Of a DNA stretch of 14,713 nucleotides, positions 7,410-14,713 are shown piece after piece. The stretch is from positions 1 through 14,713 of the forward strand of contig NZ_JAKEDR010000080.1 of the NCBI RefSeq assembly GCF_023653455.1, given 5' to 3'. This DNA is from Paraclostridium ghonii (GTDB lineage: Bacteria; Bacillota; Clostridia; Peptostreptococcales; Peptostreptococcaceae). Made by a program: the position numbers and the translations under genes. How positions within the stretch are numbered: the first letter of the stretch is position 1; each line of letters starts with the position of its first letter. Under the pieces are notes generated by a model, which saw only the letters and a program-made list of their open reading frames with translations, searched no databases and had not been told where the DNA came from.

Positions 7410-8789
7410 TTATCTATTTCCTCCTAATACTATATTTATAGCTTGTCTTACACTATCTACTGGACATATATCTATATTTTTTATATCCTTAACTGCTTCA
7501 TAGTTGCTCTTTGGAATAATAATTTTAGTGAAACCTAGTTTTTTACACTCAGCAATTCTTTTTTCTATAAAACTTACAGCTCTTATTTCACCTGTTAATC
7601 CAACTTCCCCTGTAATAGCCACATTTTCATCTATAGATATATTTCTAAAACTAGAAGCTATAGCCATAACTATTCCTAAATCTATAGATGGCTCATTAAT
7701 TTTTATTCCTCCAACAACATTTATATATACATCCTGATTTTGTATTTGCATACCAACCCGTTTTTCAAGTACTGCCATAAGCAATGATACCCTATTATAA
7801 TCAACCCCTGTAGCTGTTCTTTTTGGAATACCAAAACTAGTAGGTGAAACTAATGCTTGTAATTCTAAAAGCATTGGCCTTGTACCTTCAACCGTAGATA
7901 TAATTACAGACCCTGCTACATCTTTTGGTTTCTCAGATATAAGTATTTTAGATGGATTTTCTAATTCAACTAATCCAACTTCCCTCATCTCAAATACACC
8001 TAATTCATTTGTAGACCCAAATCTATTTTTTACAGCTCTTATTAATCTATACGTATTAAATCGTTCTCCTTCAAAATATAATACCGTATCTACCATATGC
8101 TCTAATACCTTAGGACCTGCTAATGCTCCTTCTTTAGTTACATGCCCAACTACAAAGGTTGATATACCCATTTTTTTAGAAATTTTCATAAACCTTGAGG
8201 TACCTTCTTTTATTTGACTTACAGTCCCTGGAGCAGATGTGATTTCAGGACTAAAAACAGTTTGTATAGAATCTACTATTATTAAGTCTGGGTTTACACT
8301 TTCTAAGTGAGCTTCTATTATGCTTAAGTTATTTTCAGCAAATATATATAAATTATCGGATTTTATTCCTAATCTTTGAGCCCTCATTTTTATTTGGGAT
8401 GCAGATTCTTCTCCTGATATGTATAACACTTTTTTCCCACTATTAGCTACATTACTTGAAACCTGTATAAGTAATGTTGATTTCCCAATACCAGGATCTC
8501 CTCCAACTAAGACTAAAGAACCATTAACTACTCCTCCACCTAAAACCCTGTCTAATTCATTTATACAAGTTGAAAATCTTTGTTCTTTTATAGTTTCTAT
8601 GGAGTTTATATTTAAAGGTCTAGAAGATGATTTGTCTATAACAAAAACTTCTTTATTTGACTTAGAAGTCTTTTGTTCTATTTCTTCAACAAATGTATTC
8701 CATTTGCTGCATTCTGGACATTTACCTAGCCATTTACTATTCTCATATCCACATTCTTGACACACATATTTAGTTTTTATTTTAGCCAT
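7410..8789 (-). CDS. radA: DNA repair protein RadA (Sms)
   Basis: RadA is a RecA-related ATPase that acts as a branch-migration helicase in recombinational repair. All parts of the 459-residue family architecture are present. The N-terminal C4 zinc finger has C10, C13, C24 and C27. The RecA core has Walker A GGDPGIGKST (96-105) and Walker B DLIIVDS (168-174), and the RadA signature KNRFG is at 254-258. The Lon-protease-like C-terminal domain (about 285-450) contains DLGIVMAIASS. The ATG at 8787-8789 follows AAGGGTGAG 8-9 bases upstream, a moderate Shine-Dalgarno. The gene starts its own unit with disA; 276 non-coding bases separate it from clpC. A possible extended -10 (TGATAAAAT, minus strand) lies upstream of the start, but its -35 is badly spaced. 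Confidence 0.97.
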   Translation of the reverse strand: MAKIKTKYVCQECGYENSKWLGKCPECSKWNTFVEEIEQKTSKSNKEVFVIDKSSSRPLNINSIETIKEQRFSTCINELDRVLGGGVVNGSLVLVGGDPGIGKSTLLIQVSSNVANSGKKVLYISGEESASQIKMRAQRLGIKSDNLYIFAENNLSIIEAHLESVNPDLIIVDSIQTVFSPEITSAPGTVSQIKEGTSRFMKISKKMGISTFVVGHVTKEGALAGPKVLEHMVDTVLYFEGERFNTYRLIRAVKNRFGSTNELGVFEMREVGLVELENPSKILISEKPKDVAGSVIISTVEGTRPMLLELQALVSPTSFGIPKRTATGVDYNRVSLLMAVLEKRVGMQIQNQDVYINVVGGIKINEPSIDLGIVMAIASSFRNISIDENVAITGEVGLTGEIRAVSFIEKRIAECKKLGFTKIIIPKSNYEAVKDIKNIDICPVDSVRQAINIVLGGNR

Positions 8790-9065
8790 TTATAAACTCA
8801 CCCTTATGTAATTTTTTATATATTATTAATTTTATCATATATATCTATTAATATGTTAAATTTATAAATATTTAAAAATTCGCTTCACGTCTTCAAACCA
8901 CTTTAAGCAACTGCGTCTGCGAACCATTTTAGGTTTATGTCGCCAACGATCTTAATAAATATATCCCTTGCTCAAGCTTATAAGTTGGAAATTATATTTA
9001 TCCATAGTTTGCGATTAAATATAATTTCCTATATATTAAAAATTAGTTAAATATTTTTTATATAT
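8790..9065. other. intergenic block between clpC and radA with repeats and a perfect inverted repeat
   Basis: No gene is visible in these 276 bases. The part next to radA (8790-8875) is very AT-rich and should hold its promoter. From about 8876 to 9032 the composition is less AT-rich and structured. There is an imperfect direct repeat (8881-8904 and 8907-8930, 14 of the last 17 positions equal), short palindromes around 8968-8986, and a 14-bp perfect inverted repeat (8987-9000 with 9016-9029). It could be a decayed interspersed repeat, a small RNA, or a clpC 3' structure; the sequence alone does not decide. Confidence 0.5.
8987..9029. repeat. 14-bp perfect inverted repeat with 15-base loop
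   Basis: GGAAATTATATTTA (8987-9000) and its exact complement (9016-9029) flank a 15-base loop, 37 bases beyond the clpC stop. As minus-strand RNA it is a strong stem but has no U-tract after it. A terminator role for clpC is possible but not supported by the usual signature. Confidence 0.75.
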
Positions 9066-11375
9066 TTACTTATTTTGCTCAAATACAACTTTATCCTCAA
9101 TGACTTTTGCTACTATGGAATCTCCTTTTTTTACATTGCCACTCAATATTCTATCTGCTAAGACATCTTCTACTTCTTTTTGAATAGCTCTTTTCAAAGG
9201 CCTCGCTCCATATTCTAAATCTACTCCATATTTAGATATAAACTTTAAAACATCATCTGAAATATCTAAACTTATATTAAGTTGCTTTAATCTACTTATT
9301 AAATTGCTCATCATAATTTTAGAAATTTCATATAAGTTTTCTACATTTAGCTTATGGAAAACAACTATGTCATCAATTCTATTGATAAATTCTGGTTTAA
9401 ATCTACTCTTAACTTCTGATAATATTTTTTCCTTCATAATCTTATAATTTTCTTCATTTACATTATCATTTAAAGTCGCTGAAAAACCTACTATCTGCTG
9501 TTTGTTTATACTTTTTGCGCCTATATTAGATGTCATGATAATTAAAGTATTTTTAAAATCTACAGTTCTTCCTTTTGAATCAGTTAGCCTTCCTTCGTCT
9601 AATACTTGAAGCAATATATTAAATACATCTTCATGTGCTTTTTCTATCTCATCAAATAAAACTAGAGTATACGGATGTCTTCTCACAGCTTCAGTTAATT
9701 GACCTCCATCATCATGACCTATATATCCAGGTGGTGATCCTATCAATTTTGAAACTGAGTGTTTTTCCATATATTCCGACATATCAATTCTTACAATTTG
9801 ATCCTCACTACCAAAATGAACTTCTGCTAATGCCTTACATAGCTCTGTTTTCCCAACTCCTGTAGGTCCTAAAAACAAGAATGAACCTATAGGTCTTTTA
9901 GGATCTTTTAATCCTGCTCTTGATCTTCTAACTGCTTTAGAAACCGCATTTATAGCCTCATTCTGACCAACAACTCTATTATGAAGAATAGATTCTAAGT
10001 TTAATAACTTATCCCCTTCAGATTTAACTATTTTATTTATAGGTATCCCTGTCCATAAGCCTATTATCTCTGCAACTATTTCACTATTAACTGTAGGTTT
10101 ATTATTTTTTAATTTTAAATTCTTCATTTTAATCCTAGATGCCGCCTCATCAATTATATCAACAGCTTTATCTGGTAAATATCTATCTACAATATATCTA
10201 CTCGATAAATCAACAGCTGATTTTATTGCTTCTTTCGTTATTTTTACATCATGAAAATTTTCGTATTTATCTTTTAATCCTGTTAAAATTTTTATTGCTT
10301 CTTCTTTTGTTGGCTCCTCAATTAATATTGGTTGTAATCTTCTTTCCAAAGCAGTATCTTTCTCAATGTTCTTTCTATATTCATCTATAGTTGTAGCTCC
10401 TATAACTTGTATATCTCCTCTTGATAAAACTGGTTTTAATATATTAGATGCATCCATAGAATTTTCGCCTGTAGCTCCTGCTCCTACTATAGTGTGCATT
10501 TCATCTATAAATAATATAATGTCATCAGATTTAATAACCTCTTCTATTACTTTCTTAATTCTTTCTTCAAACTCACCTCTGTACTTAGCTCCTGCAAGCA
10601 TTCCACCTATATCAAGGCTATATATTAATTTTCCCTGAAGCGAACTAGGCACTTTATTATTTTCTATATTAATTGCTAATCCTTCTATTATAGCAGTCTT
10701 TCCTACTCCAGGATCCCCGATTAATATAGGGTTGTTTTTAGTTCTCCTGCTTAAAATTTGAATAATTCTCTGCATTTCTTTTTCTCTACCAATTAATGGA
10801 TCTAGTTTGTTTTCTTTTGCATAATCATTTAAGTTAACAGCATATTTTTCAAGTGTAGGAATATTTATTTTTTCCTTTTCTTTTTCTTTATTTTTTTCAT
10901 CATTAATTTTTTCATCTCTAAAAAGTATAATACTAGTTTCTTTCGTAGAAAGCTCCAATAAGGTCTTAACTATAACCTGTTCAGTTATATTATTCATGTT
11001 CAAAATTTTCATAGCTAAGCTATCTGTTTCTTGCACAAGCGATAATAATATATGTTCAGTATCTATGAGCATACTATCAAATTTTTCTGCAAATATAGCT
11101 GAATTATCTAACACGTCTTTGCTTCTAGGACTTAAAAAAATATCATCTACACTATCATTAATTCCTATTCCATATATATCTATAATTTTTTCACATAATA
11201 TATTTTCATCCATGCCTAATTTTAATAAAACCTTAGAAGCTATTCCTTCTTTTTCTTTAATTAACCCAATCAATAAATGTTCTGTGCCCACTACTCTATG
11301 CCCAAATTCCTTAGCATATTCTATAGATATATCTATTGCTTTTTGGGCTACTTTAGAAAATTTGTCAAAGTACAA
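9066..11375 (-). CDS. clpC: ClpC-type AAA+ unfoldase without the middle (M) domain
   Basis: This Hsp100 unfoldase feeds substrates to the ClpP protease. The N-domain with two Clp_N repeats spans residues about 1-145, followed by a charged linker (150-172). D1 has Walker A GDPGVGKT (220-227), Walker B with D291-E292 and arginine-finger candidates R345/R346. D2 has Walker A GPTGVGKT (503-510), Walker B LVLFDE (571-576) and sensor 2 GARPLKR (723-729). The ClpP-docking loop VGF is at 629-631. B. subtilis ClpC has about 63 residues of coiled coil with a UVR motif between its D1 end and D2 linker. Here only about 6 remain (near 421-426), giving 769 residues instead of about 810. Alignment is smooth on both sides, so this is a clean domain loss, not a frameshift. 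The start is TTG (11373-11375) behind GGAGGG. No ctsR, mcsA or mcsB precedes it, and I see no CtsR operator. Overall similarity favours ClpC over ClpA. Confidence 0.93.
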   Translation of the reverse strand: MYFDKFSKVAQKAIDISIEYAKEFGHRVVGTEHLLIGLIKEKEGIASKVLLKLGMDENILCEKIIDIYGIGINDSVDDIFLSPRSKDVLDNSAIFAEKFDSMLIDTEHILLSLVQETDSLAMKILNMNNITEQVIVKTLLELSTKETSIILFRDEKINDEKNKEKEKEKINIPTLEKYAVNLNDYAKENKLDPLIGREKEMQRIIQILSRRTKNNPILIGDPGVGKTAIIEGLAINIENNKVPSSLQGKLIYSLDIGGMLAGAKYRGEFEERIKKVIEEVIKSDDIILFIDEMHTIVGAGATGENSMDASNILKPVLSRGDIQVIGATTIDEYRKNIEKDTALERRLQPILIEEPTKEEAIKILTGLKDKYENFHDVKITKEAIKSAVDLSSRYIVDRYLPDKAVDIIDEAASRIKMKNLKLKNNKPTVNSEIVAEIIGLWTGIPINKIVKSEGDKLLNLESILHNRVVGQNEAINAVSKAVRRSRAGLKDPKRPIGSFLFLGPTGVGKTELCKALAEVHFGSEDQIVRIDMSEYMEKHSVSKLIGSPPGYIGHDDGGQLTEAVRRHPYTLVLFDEIEKAHEDVFNILLQVLDEGRLTDSKGRTVDFKNTLIIMTSNIGAKSINKQQIVGFSATLNDNVNEENYKIMKEKILSEVKSRFKPEFINRIDDIVVFHKLNVENLYEISKIMMSNLISRLKQLNISLDISDDVLKFISKYGVDLEYGARPLKRAIQKEVEDVLADRILSGNVKKGDSIVAKVIEDKVVFEQNK

Positions 11376-11450
11376 TATAGTCCCTCCTCGATTAAATTAT
11401 TAGATATATTTATACTATATGCCCTAATAGTTTTTATTGTTTCTATAACA
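11376..11450. other. clpC upstream region with strong Shine-Dalgarno
   Basis: GAGGAGGGA on the minus strand lies 7-8 bases before the TTG start and decides the start choice. Upstream are several TATA-like hexamers (TATAGT, TATAAA) but no convincing -35. I find no tandem GGTCAAA sites typical of CtsR control. Confidence 0.45.
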
Positions 11451-11489
11451 TAAAAAAATTCTAGAATTTATAATCCTAGAATTTTTTAT
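11451..11489 (-). terminator. terminator between the EF-G-like gene and clpC
   Basis: AAAAAAATTCTAG (11452-11464) and its complement (11476-11489) form a long stem with an 11-base loop. It starts 13 bases after the stop of the EF-G-like gene and ends in a run of U in the minus-strand RNA. The arms are A/T-symmetrical, so it could work in both directions. Confidence 0.78.
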
Positions 11490-11502
11490 GTTAATATATC
11501 AA

Positions 11503-13437
11503 TTAATTACTATTAGAATTTGATATTATCTTATGTGCAATTTGATTTGGAACTTCTTCATACTTATCAAGCTCCATTTCAAAATATCCTCTACCTTGTG
11601 TCATTGCTTTTAAATCTATAGCATATTTAAAAGTTTCTGATTGTGGAGCATTAGCATATATTATTTGTTTTCCATTATCTGTAGGCTCCATTCCTAATAT
11701 TCTTCCTCTTTTTTTATTTATATCTCCCATGACATCTCCCATATACTCGTCTGGAACTACTATAGTTAACTTCATTATAGGTTCTAATAGTACTGGTTTT
11801 GCTTGCTCTACACCCTTTTTAAACGCTATATTAGCAGCTAACTTAAAAGCCATTTCTGAAGAGTCTACATCATGATAAGATCCATCATAAAGAGTTGCTT
11901 TTATATTAGTCACTGGATATCCAGCTAATATTCCTTTTGTCATAGATTCTCTTATCCCTTTCTCAACTGCAGGTATATATTGTTTAGGTACAGATCCTCC
12001 AAATATATCTTCTTCAAATTCAAAATCATTTTGTGAGTACTCAAATTTTATTTTAACATCTCCATACTGTCCGTGCCCTCCAGATTGCTTTTTATGTTTT
12101 CCTTGTACATCAGCAATTCCTTTTATAGTTTCTCTATATGCAACTTTTAGATCAGTTAAATCTACATCTAATCCAAATTTTTCTTTCATTTTATTTTTAG
12201 CTATATTTATATGAAGTTCTCCTTGACCTCCAATTAAAACTTGTTTAGTCTCTATATTTCTACTCCAAGTTATTGTTGGATCTTCTTCACATATTTTGCT
12301 TAAAACAGAGCTAACTTTATCTTCATCACCTTTATTTTTAGTTTCTAATGCAAAATATATTTGAGGTTTTGGGAAATTAATTAAATCACTTGATATTTCA
12401 TTTTGATCTATAGATATAAAATCTCCTGTTTGTAAAGAATTTACCTTAGTCATAACAACTATGTCCCCAGCATTAGCACTTTTTATTTCAGATAGCTCAT
12501 TATTGCTCATCGTATATATATTATAAATTTTTTCTTTTAAACATTTGCTTATGTTATATACATCAATATCTTTTCTAATTTTACCTTGTAAAATTTTAAC
12601 ATATGACATTTTTCCTATAAAAGGATCTACCATAGTTTTAAATATATTTCCTTTCAATATATTACTTTCGTCTATATATTTTGGATTTATATACTTAGAT
12701 ATTATATTTAATATTTCATCTGTACCTATATTATTTATTGTGGATCCACATATAACTGGTATTATATCTCCATTTTTCACACCTATAGTTATTCCCCTTT
12801 GTATATCTTCTTGTGTTAAATTTTCTCCGCTAAAATATTTTTCCAATAAGTCATCATCTGTTTCAGCTATCAATTCAAGTAAACTATCTCTCATGCTTTC
12901 TACTTCTAATTTAAAATCTTTACACAAATCTGAGCTATTTTCAAAGATATTATGTAGTTTAATAAATTCATCCCCATTATATACAGGCATATACATAGGT
13001 ATTATTTTATTGCTATATTTAGCCCTTAATTCTTCAATTAAATCTTTATATATAGATTTGTCATTATCTATTTTATTTATGAATATAAGTTTAGGTATAG
13101 ATTCTCCTGCAAGTTCTAGTGCTTTTTCTGTTCCAACTTGAATGCTAGTAGTTGCATCGATAACAATAACAGCAGCATCACTAGCACTTATGGCTGACAT
13201 AACATCTCCTGTAAAATCAGAATATCCAGGAGTATCTAGCAAATTTAATTTATAATCTTTATACTCTATAGGAACTAAATTCATGCTATATGTCATATTA
13301 ATTTTGTCTGTTAGTTTAGGCATTTTGTTTGTAGTTTTTGAAGTATATGCCATTGCTTCAATTAAATTTGTTTTACCACATCCACTGTGACCTAATATAG
13401 CTATACTTCTTATATTATTACTATCATATACCTTCAT
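11503..13437 (-). CDS. EF-G-like translational GTPase with shortened switch I
   Basis: The 644-residue protein has the EF-G architecture and resembles the EF-G-like (FusA2-type) group of clostridia more than canonical EF-G. G1 is GHSGCGKT (16-23), G3 DTPGYSDF (68-75), G4 NKID (121-124) and G5 CGS (230-232). Domain II lies at about 260-345, domain III at about 355-430. Domain IV has SGGHGQYG (452-459) and the tip motif SYHDVDSSE (520-528) with H522, matching the histidine needed for translocation in EF-G. Domain V is at about 550-635. Only 44 residues separate GKT from DTPG; related proteins that I recall have about 56 and canonical EF-G more. The missing part is the switch I/G2 loop. ATG at 13435-13437 is preceded by a weak, distant GAGGTAGGTG. 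A terminator separates it from clpC. Its function may be translation-associated but is unproven; tetracycline ribosomal protection is a less likely alternative. Confidence 0.85.
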   Translation of the reverse strand: MKVYDSNNIRSIAILGHSGCGKTNLIEAMAYTSKTTNKMPKLTDKINMTYSMNLVPIEYKDYKLNLLDTPGYSDFTGDVMSAISASDAAVIVIDATTSIQVGTEKALELAGESIPKLIFINKIDNDKSIYKDLIEELRAKYSNKIIPMYMPVYNGDEFIKLHNIFENSSDLCKDFKLEVESMRDSLLELIAETDDDLLEKYFSGENLTQEDIQRGITIGVKNGDIIPVICGSTINNIGTDEILNIISKYINPKYIDESNILKGNIFKTMVDPFIGKMSYVKILQGKIRKDIDVYNISKCLKEKIYNIYTMSNNELSEIKSANAGDIVVMTKVNSLQTGDFISIDQNEISSDLINFPKPQIYFALETKNKGDEDKVSSVLSKICEEDPTITWSRNIETKQVLIGGQGELHINIAKNKMKEKFGLDVDLTDLKVAYRETIKGIADVQGKHKKQSGGHGQYGDVKIKFEYSQNDFEFEEDIFGGSVPKQYIPAVEKGIRESMTKGILAGYPVTNIKATLYDGSYHDVDSSEMAFKLAANIAFKKGVEQAKPVLLEPIMKLTIVVPDEYMGDVMGDINKKRGRILGMEPTDNGKQIIYANAPQSETFKYAIDLKAMTQGRGYFEMELDKYEEVPNQIAHKIISNSNSN

Positions 13438-13560
13438 ATTTAAGCACCTACCTCATATCATTTTAATAATTTATATGCATTTTATATAAGGCTTTATGTG
13501 CGATTATTTTAAATATTAACTAATTATCGTTAAAATATATAACGTTTTACGTGAAACGCA
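13438..13560. other. upstream region of the EF-G-like gene with small palindromes
   Basis: AT-rich leader without a gene. A near-perfect 16-base palindrome, CGTTTTACGTGAAACG, is at 13543-13558, and a CGTTA/TAACG pair lies just beside it (about 13528-13545). A TATATAAAA -10-like sequence lies nearer the gene (minus strand, about 13481-13490), but I see no matching -35. The palindrome could be an operator; there is no regulator nearby to support that. Confidence 0.35.
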
Positions 13561-14220
13561 TCTTTTTATTCTTTATCACTTTATATAGTAAACGCATAAT
13601 TCTTTTTTTCTTTACCTAATGAAAAAGGTTGTTAGCGTTAGTTTCCAACGTATAATTCATTTTAAAACATGTTTTAATTCTTCTCGCAGCTATAGTAGTT
13701 GCATAATTCTTTTTTATTTTGCTATACGAAAAACGTGGTTAGTATTAAGTTGCAATGCAGAAGTCATTTTAAAGCATATTCCCACCTTTATCTCTTCATA
13801 TCGTACAAGCGTATTTCTTTTTTTATTTTGCTATACGAAAAAGTGGTTAGTGTTAGTTTACAACACAGAAGTCATTTTAAATCATCTTCTCACTTTTTAT
13901 TACTTTATATAGTAGTTGCGTAATTCTTTTTTATTTTGCTATACGAAAAAGGTGGTTAGTGTTAAGTTACAACACAGAAGTCATTTTAAATCATCTTCTC
14001 ACTTTTTATCACTTTATATAGTAGTTGCGTAATTCTTTTTTATTTTGCTATACGAAAAAGTGGTTAGTGTTAAGTTACAATGCAGAAGTCATTTTAAAGC
14101 ATATTCCCAACTTTATCTCTTCATATCGTACAAGCGTAATTCTTTTTTATTTTGTTATACTAAAAAGGTGGTTAGTGTTAGTTTGCAACGTAGAGGTCAT
14201 TTTAAAGCATCTTCCCAGCT
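13561..14220. repeat. tandem array of about six 107-109 bp units downstream of the rRNA genes
   Basis: Units begin at a GAAAAAGGTGGTTAGTGTTA-like sequence at 13621, 13728, 13837, 13945, 14054 and 14161, so the periods are 107, 109, 108, 109 and 107. A degenerate part-unit precedes them (about 13561-13620). Units share a conserved head and a TTCTTTTTTATTTTGCTATAC tail end. The middle has two versions: TCACTTTTTATYACTTTATATAG (seen in 13837 and 13945) and CCCAMCTTTATCTCTTCATATCG (13728 and 14054). The unit at 13621 is the most diverged. Open frames crossing the units exist, but unit lengths that are not multiples of three shift them and no ribosome site precedes them. I treat the array as non-coding. 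Confidence 0.9.
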
Positions 14221-14254
14221 TTATGACCTCAAGTGCAAACTAACACTAACCACC
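14162..14254 (-). terminator. very long rRNA operon terminator hairpin
   Basis: In minus-strand RNA, 14234-14254 pairs with 14167-14187: 21 perfect pairs. There is an inner 8-bp stem (14223-14230 with 14193-14200) and a 5-bp stem (14218-14222 with 14204-14208), followed by UUUUU (14162-14166). It begins about 30 bases past the 5S 3' end. The U-tract is on the minus side only, so it should stop rRNA transcription. Its 3' arm is the head of the last tandem unit; its 5' arm belongs to an inverted half-unit. Confidence 0.8.
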
Positions 14255-14284
14255 AACGATTGTGCGTAAAATAAAAAAGATTAC

Positions 14285-14398
<114 letters not shown>

Positions 14399-14409
14399 AT
14401 AATCTTTAT

Positions 14410-14483
14410 TGGAGCGGGTGAAGGGGATCGAACCCTCACAGCCGGCTTGGAAGGCCGGAACTCTACCATTGAGCTACACCCGC
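14410..14483 (-). tRNA. tRNA-Gly (anticodon UCC)
   Basis: Complete cloverleaf. The acceptor stem GCGGGTG/CACCCGC has discriminator U and an encoded CCA (14410-14412). The anticodon stem CCGGC/GCCGG closes a 7-base loop CUUCCAA giving UCC, which reads GGA/GGG glycine codons. The T arm has GGTTCGATCC. It lies between the 23S and 5S genes and is presumably processed from the rRNA precursor. Confidence 0.96.
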
Positions 14484-14540
14484 ATATATATTAAAATTAG
14501 TACTCTAAAAACTGAATAACATTAGTAAGATTAAATAATC
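14484..14540 (-). other. 23S-tRNA spacer with processing hairpin
   Basis: A short AT-rich spacer in the rRNA precursor. AAGATTA/TAATCTT (14527-14542) forms a small hairpin that touches the 23S 3' end and may mark processing. No promoter is recognised. Confidence 0.4.

Positions 14541-14713
<173 letters not shown>

Noticed and set aside
8876..9032. Miniature inverted-repeat transposon
   Set aside because: The perfect inverted repeat is internal to the block and closely spaced, not terminal, and no target-site duplication is visible.
11376..11502. CtsR operator before clpC
   Set aside because: I looked for tandem GGTCAAA-type heptamers on both strands and found none.
11503..13437. Tetracycline resistance ribosomal protection protein
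   Set aside because: The N-terminus (MKVYDSNNIRSIAILGHSG) and the EF-G-like SGGHGQYG segment fit the EF-G-like FusA2 group better. There is no mobile-element context.
13837..14053. Resemblance of repeat units to 5S rRNA (GTGGTTA, and AACACAGAAGT in two units)
   Set aside because: The two short matches are in the same order, but their spacing differs (34 against 12 bases). The longer match is missing in the other units. Probably coincidence; not enough to call 5S pseudogenes.
13561..14220. CRISPR array
   Set aside because: The repeating unit is continuous and about 108 bp with no unique spacers; there are no cas genes.
13619..14269. Several 70-100 residue open frames on the plus strand in the repeat array
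   Set aside because: They read across tandem units whose lengths (107-109) are not multiples of three, have no ribosome-binding sites, oppose all neighbouring genes, and have low-complexity, Phe/Tyr/Ser-rich products typical of translated AT-rich repeats.

Overview
The window is AT-rich, and every confident gene is on the minus strand. Reading in the direction of transcription (high to low coordinates), it holds the 3' end of a 23S rRNA, tRNA-Gly(UCC), 5S rRNA, a tandem-repeat region with a very long terminator hairpin, an EF-G-like GTPase, clpC, radA, disA, a YacL-like PIN-TRAM membrane protein, ispD, ispF, and two prolyl-tRNA synthetase genes of different structural types. Each proS has its own T-box leader. 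The order clpC-radA-disA-yacL-ispD-ispF is the classic Firmicutes arrangement. Together with base composition, purine-rich Shine-Dalgarno sites, T-box leaders and paired proS genes after ispF, it points to a low-GC clostridium, most likely Peptostreptococcaceae (relatives of Clostridioides, Paeniclostridium, Romboutsia). The family placement is inference from gene order, not a database match.

Region by region. 1-63: tail downstream of the first proS, with a possible hairpin. 64-3872: two proS genes, each behind its own sigma-A-like promoter and T-box. The two leaders form a 266-bp direct repeat that I read as differing at one base. 3873-5055: ispF and ispD of the MEP isoprenoid pathway. 5152-6240: PIN-TRAM protein, with its own promoter and terminator. 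6338-8789: disA (c-di-AMP synthase) and radA (DNA repair ATPase), one base apart. 8790-9065: intergenic block with an inverted repeat and a degenerate direct repeat. 9066-11375: a ClpC-type AAA+ unfoldase that lacks the coiled-coil middle domain. 11503-13437: an EF-G-like protein with a shortened switch I region. 13438-14284: non-coding, dominated by about six 107-109 bp tandem units that end in the rRNA-side hairpin. 14285-14713: 5S, tRNA-Gly and partial 23S.

Functionally the window joins translation and its amino-acid-responsive control (rRNA, tRNA, EF-G-like protein, two T-box-controlled ProRS), protein quality control (ClpC), genome integrity and second messenger signalling (RadA, DisA), and isoprenoid precursor synthesis (IspD, IspF). 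The most unusual points are the M-domain-less ClpC with no ctsR-mcsA-mcsB upstream, the nearly identical T-boxes in front of two unlike ProRS enzymes, and the repeat array that looks like multiplied copies of one half of the rRNA terminator.
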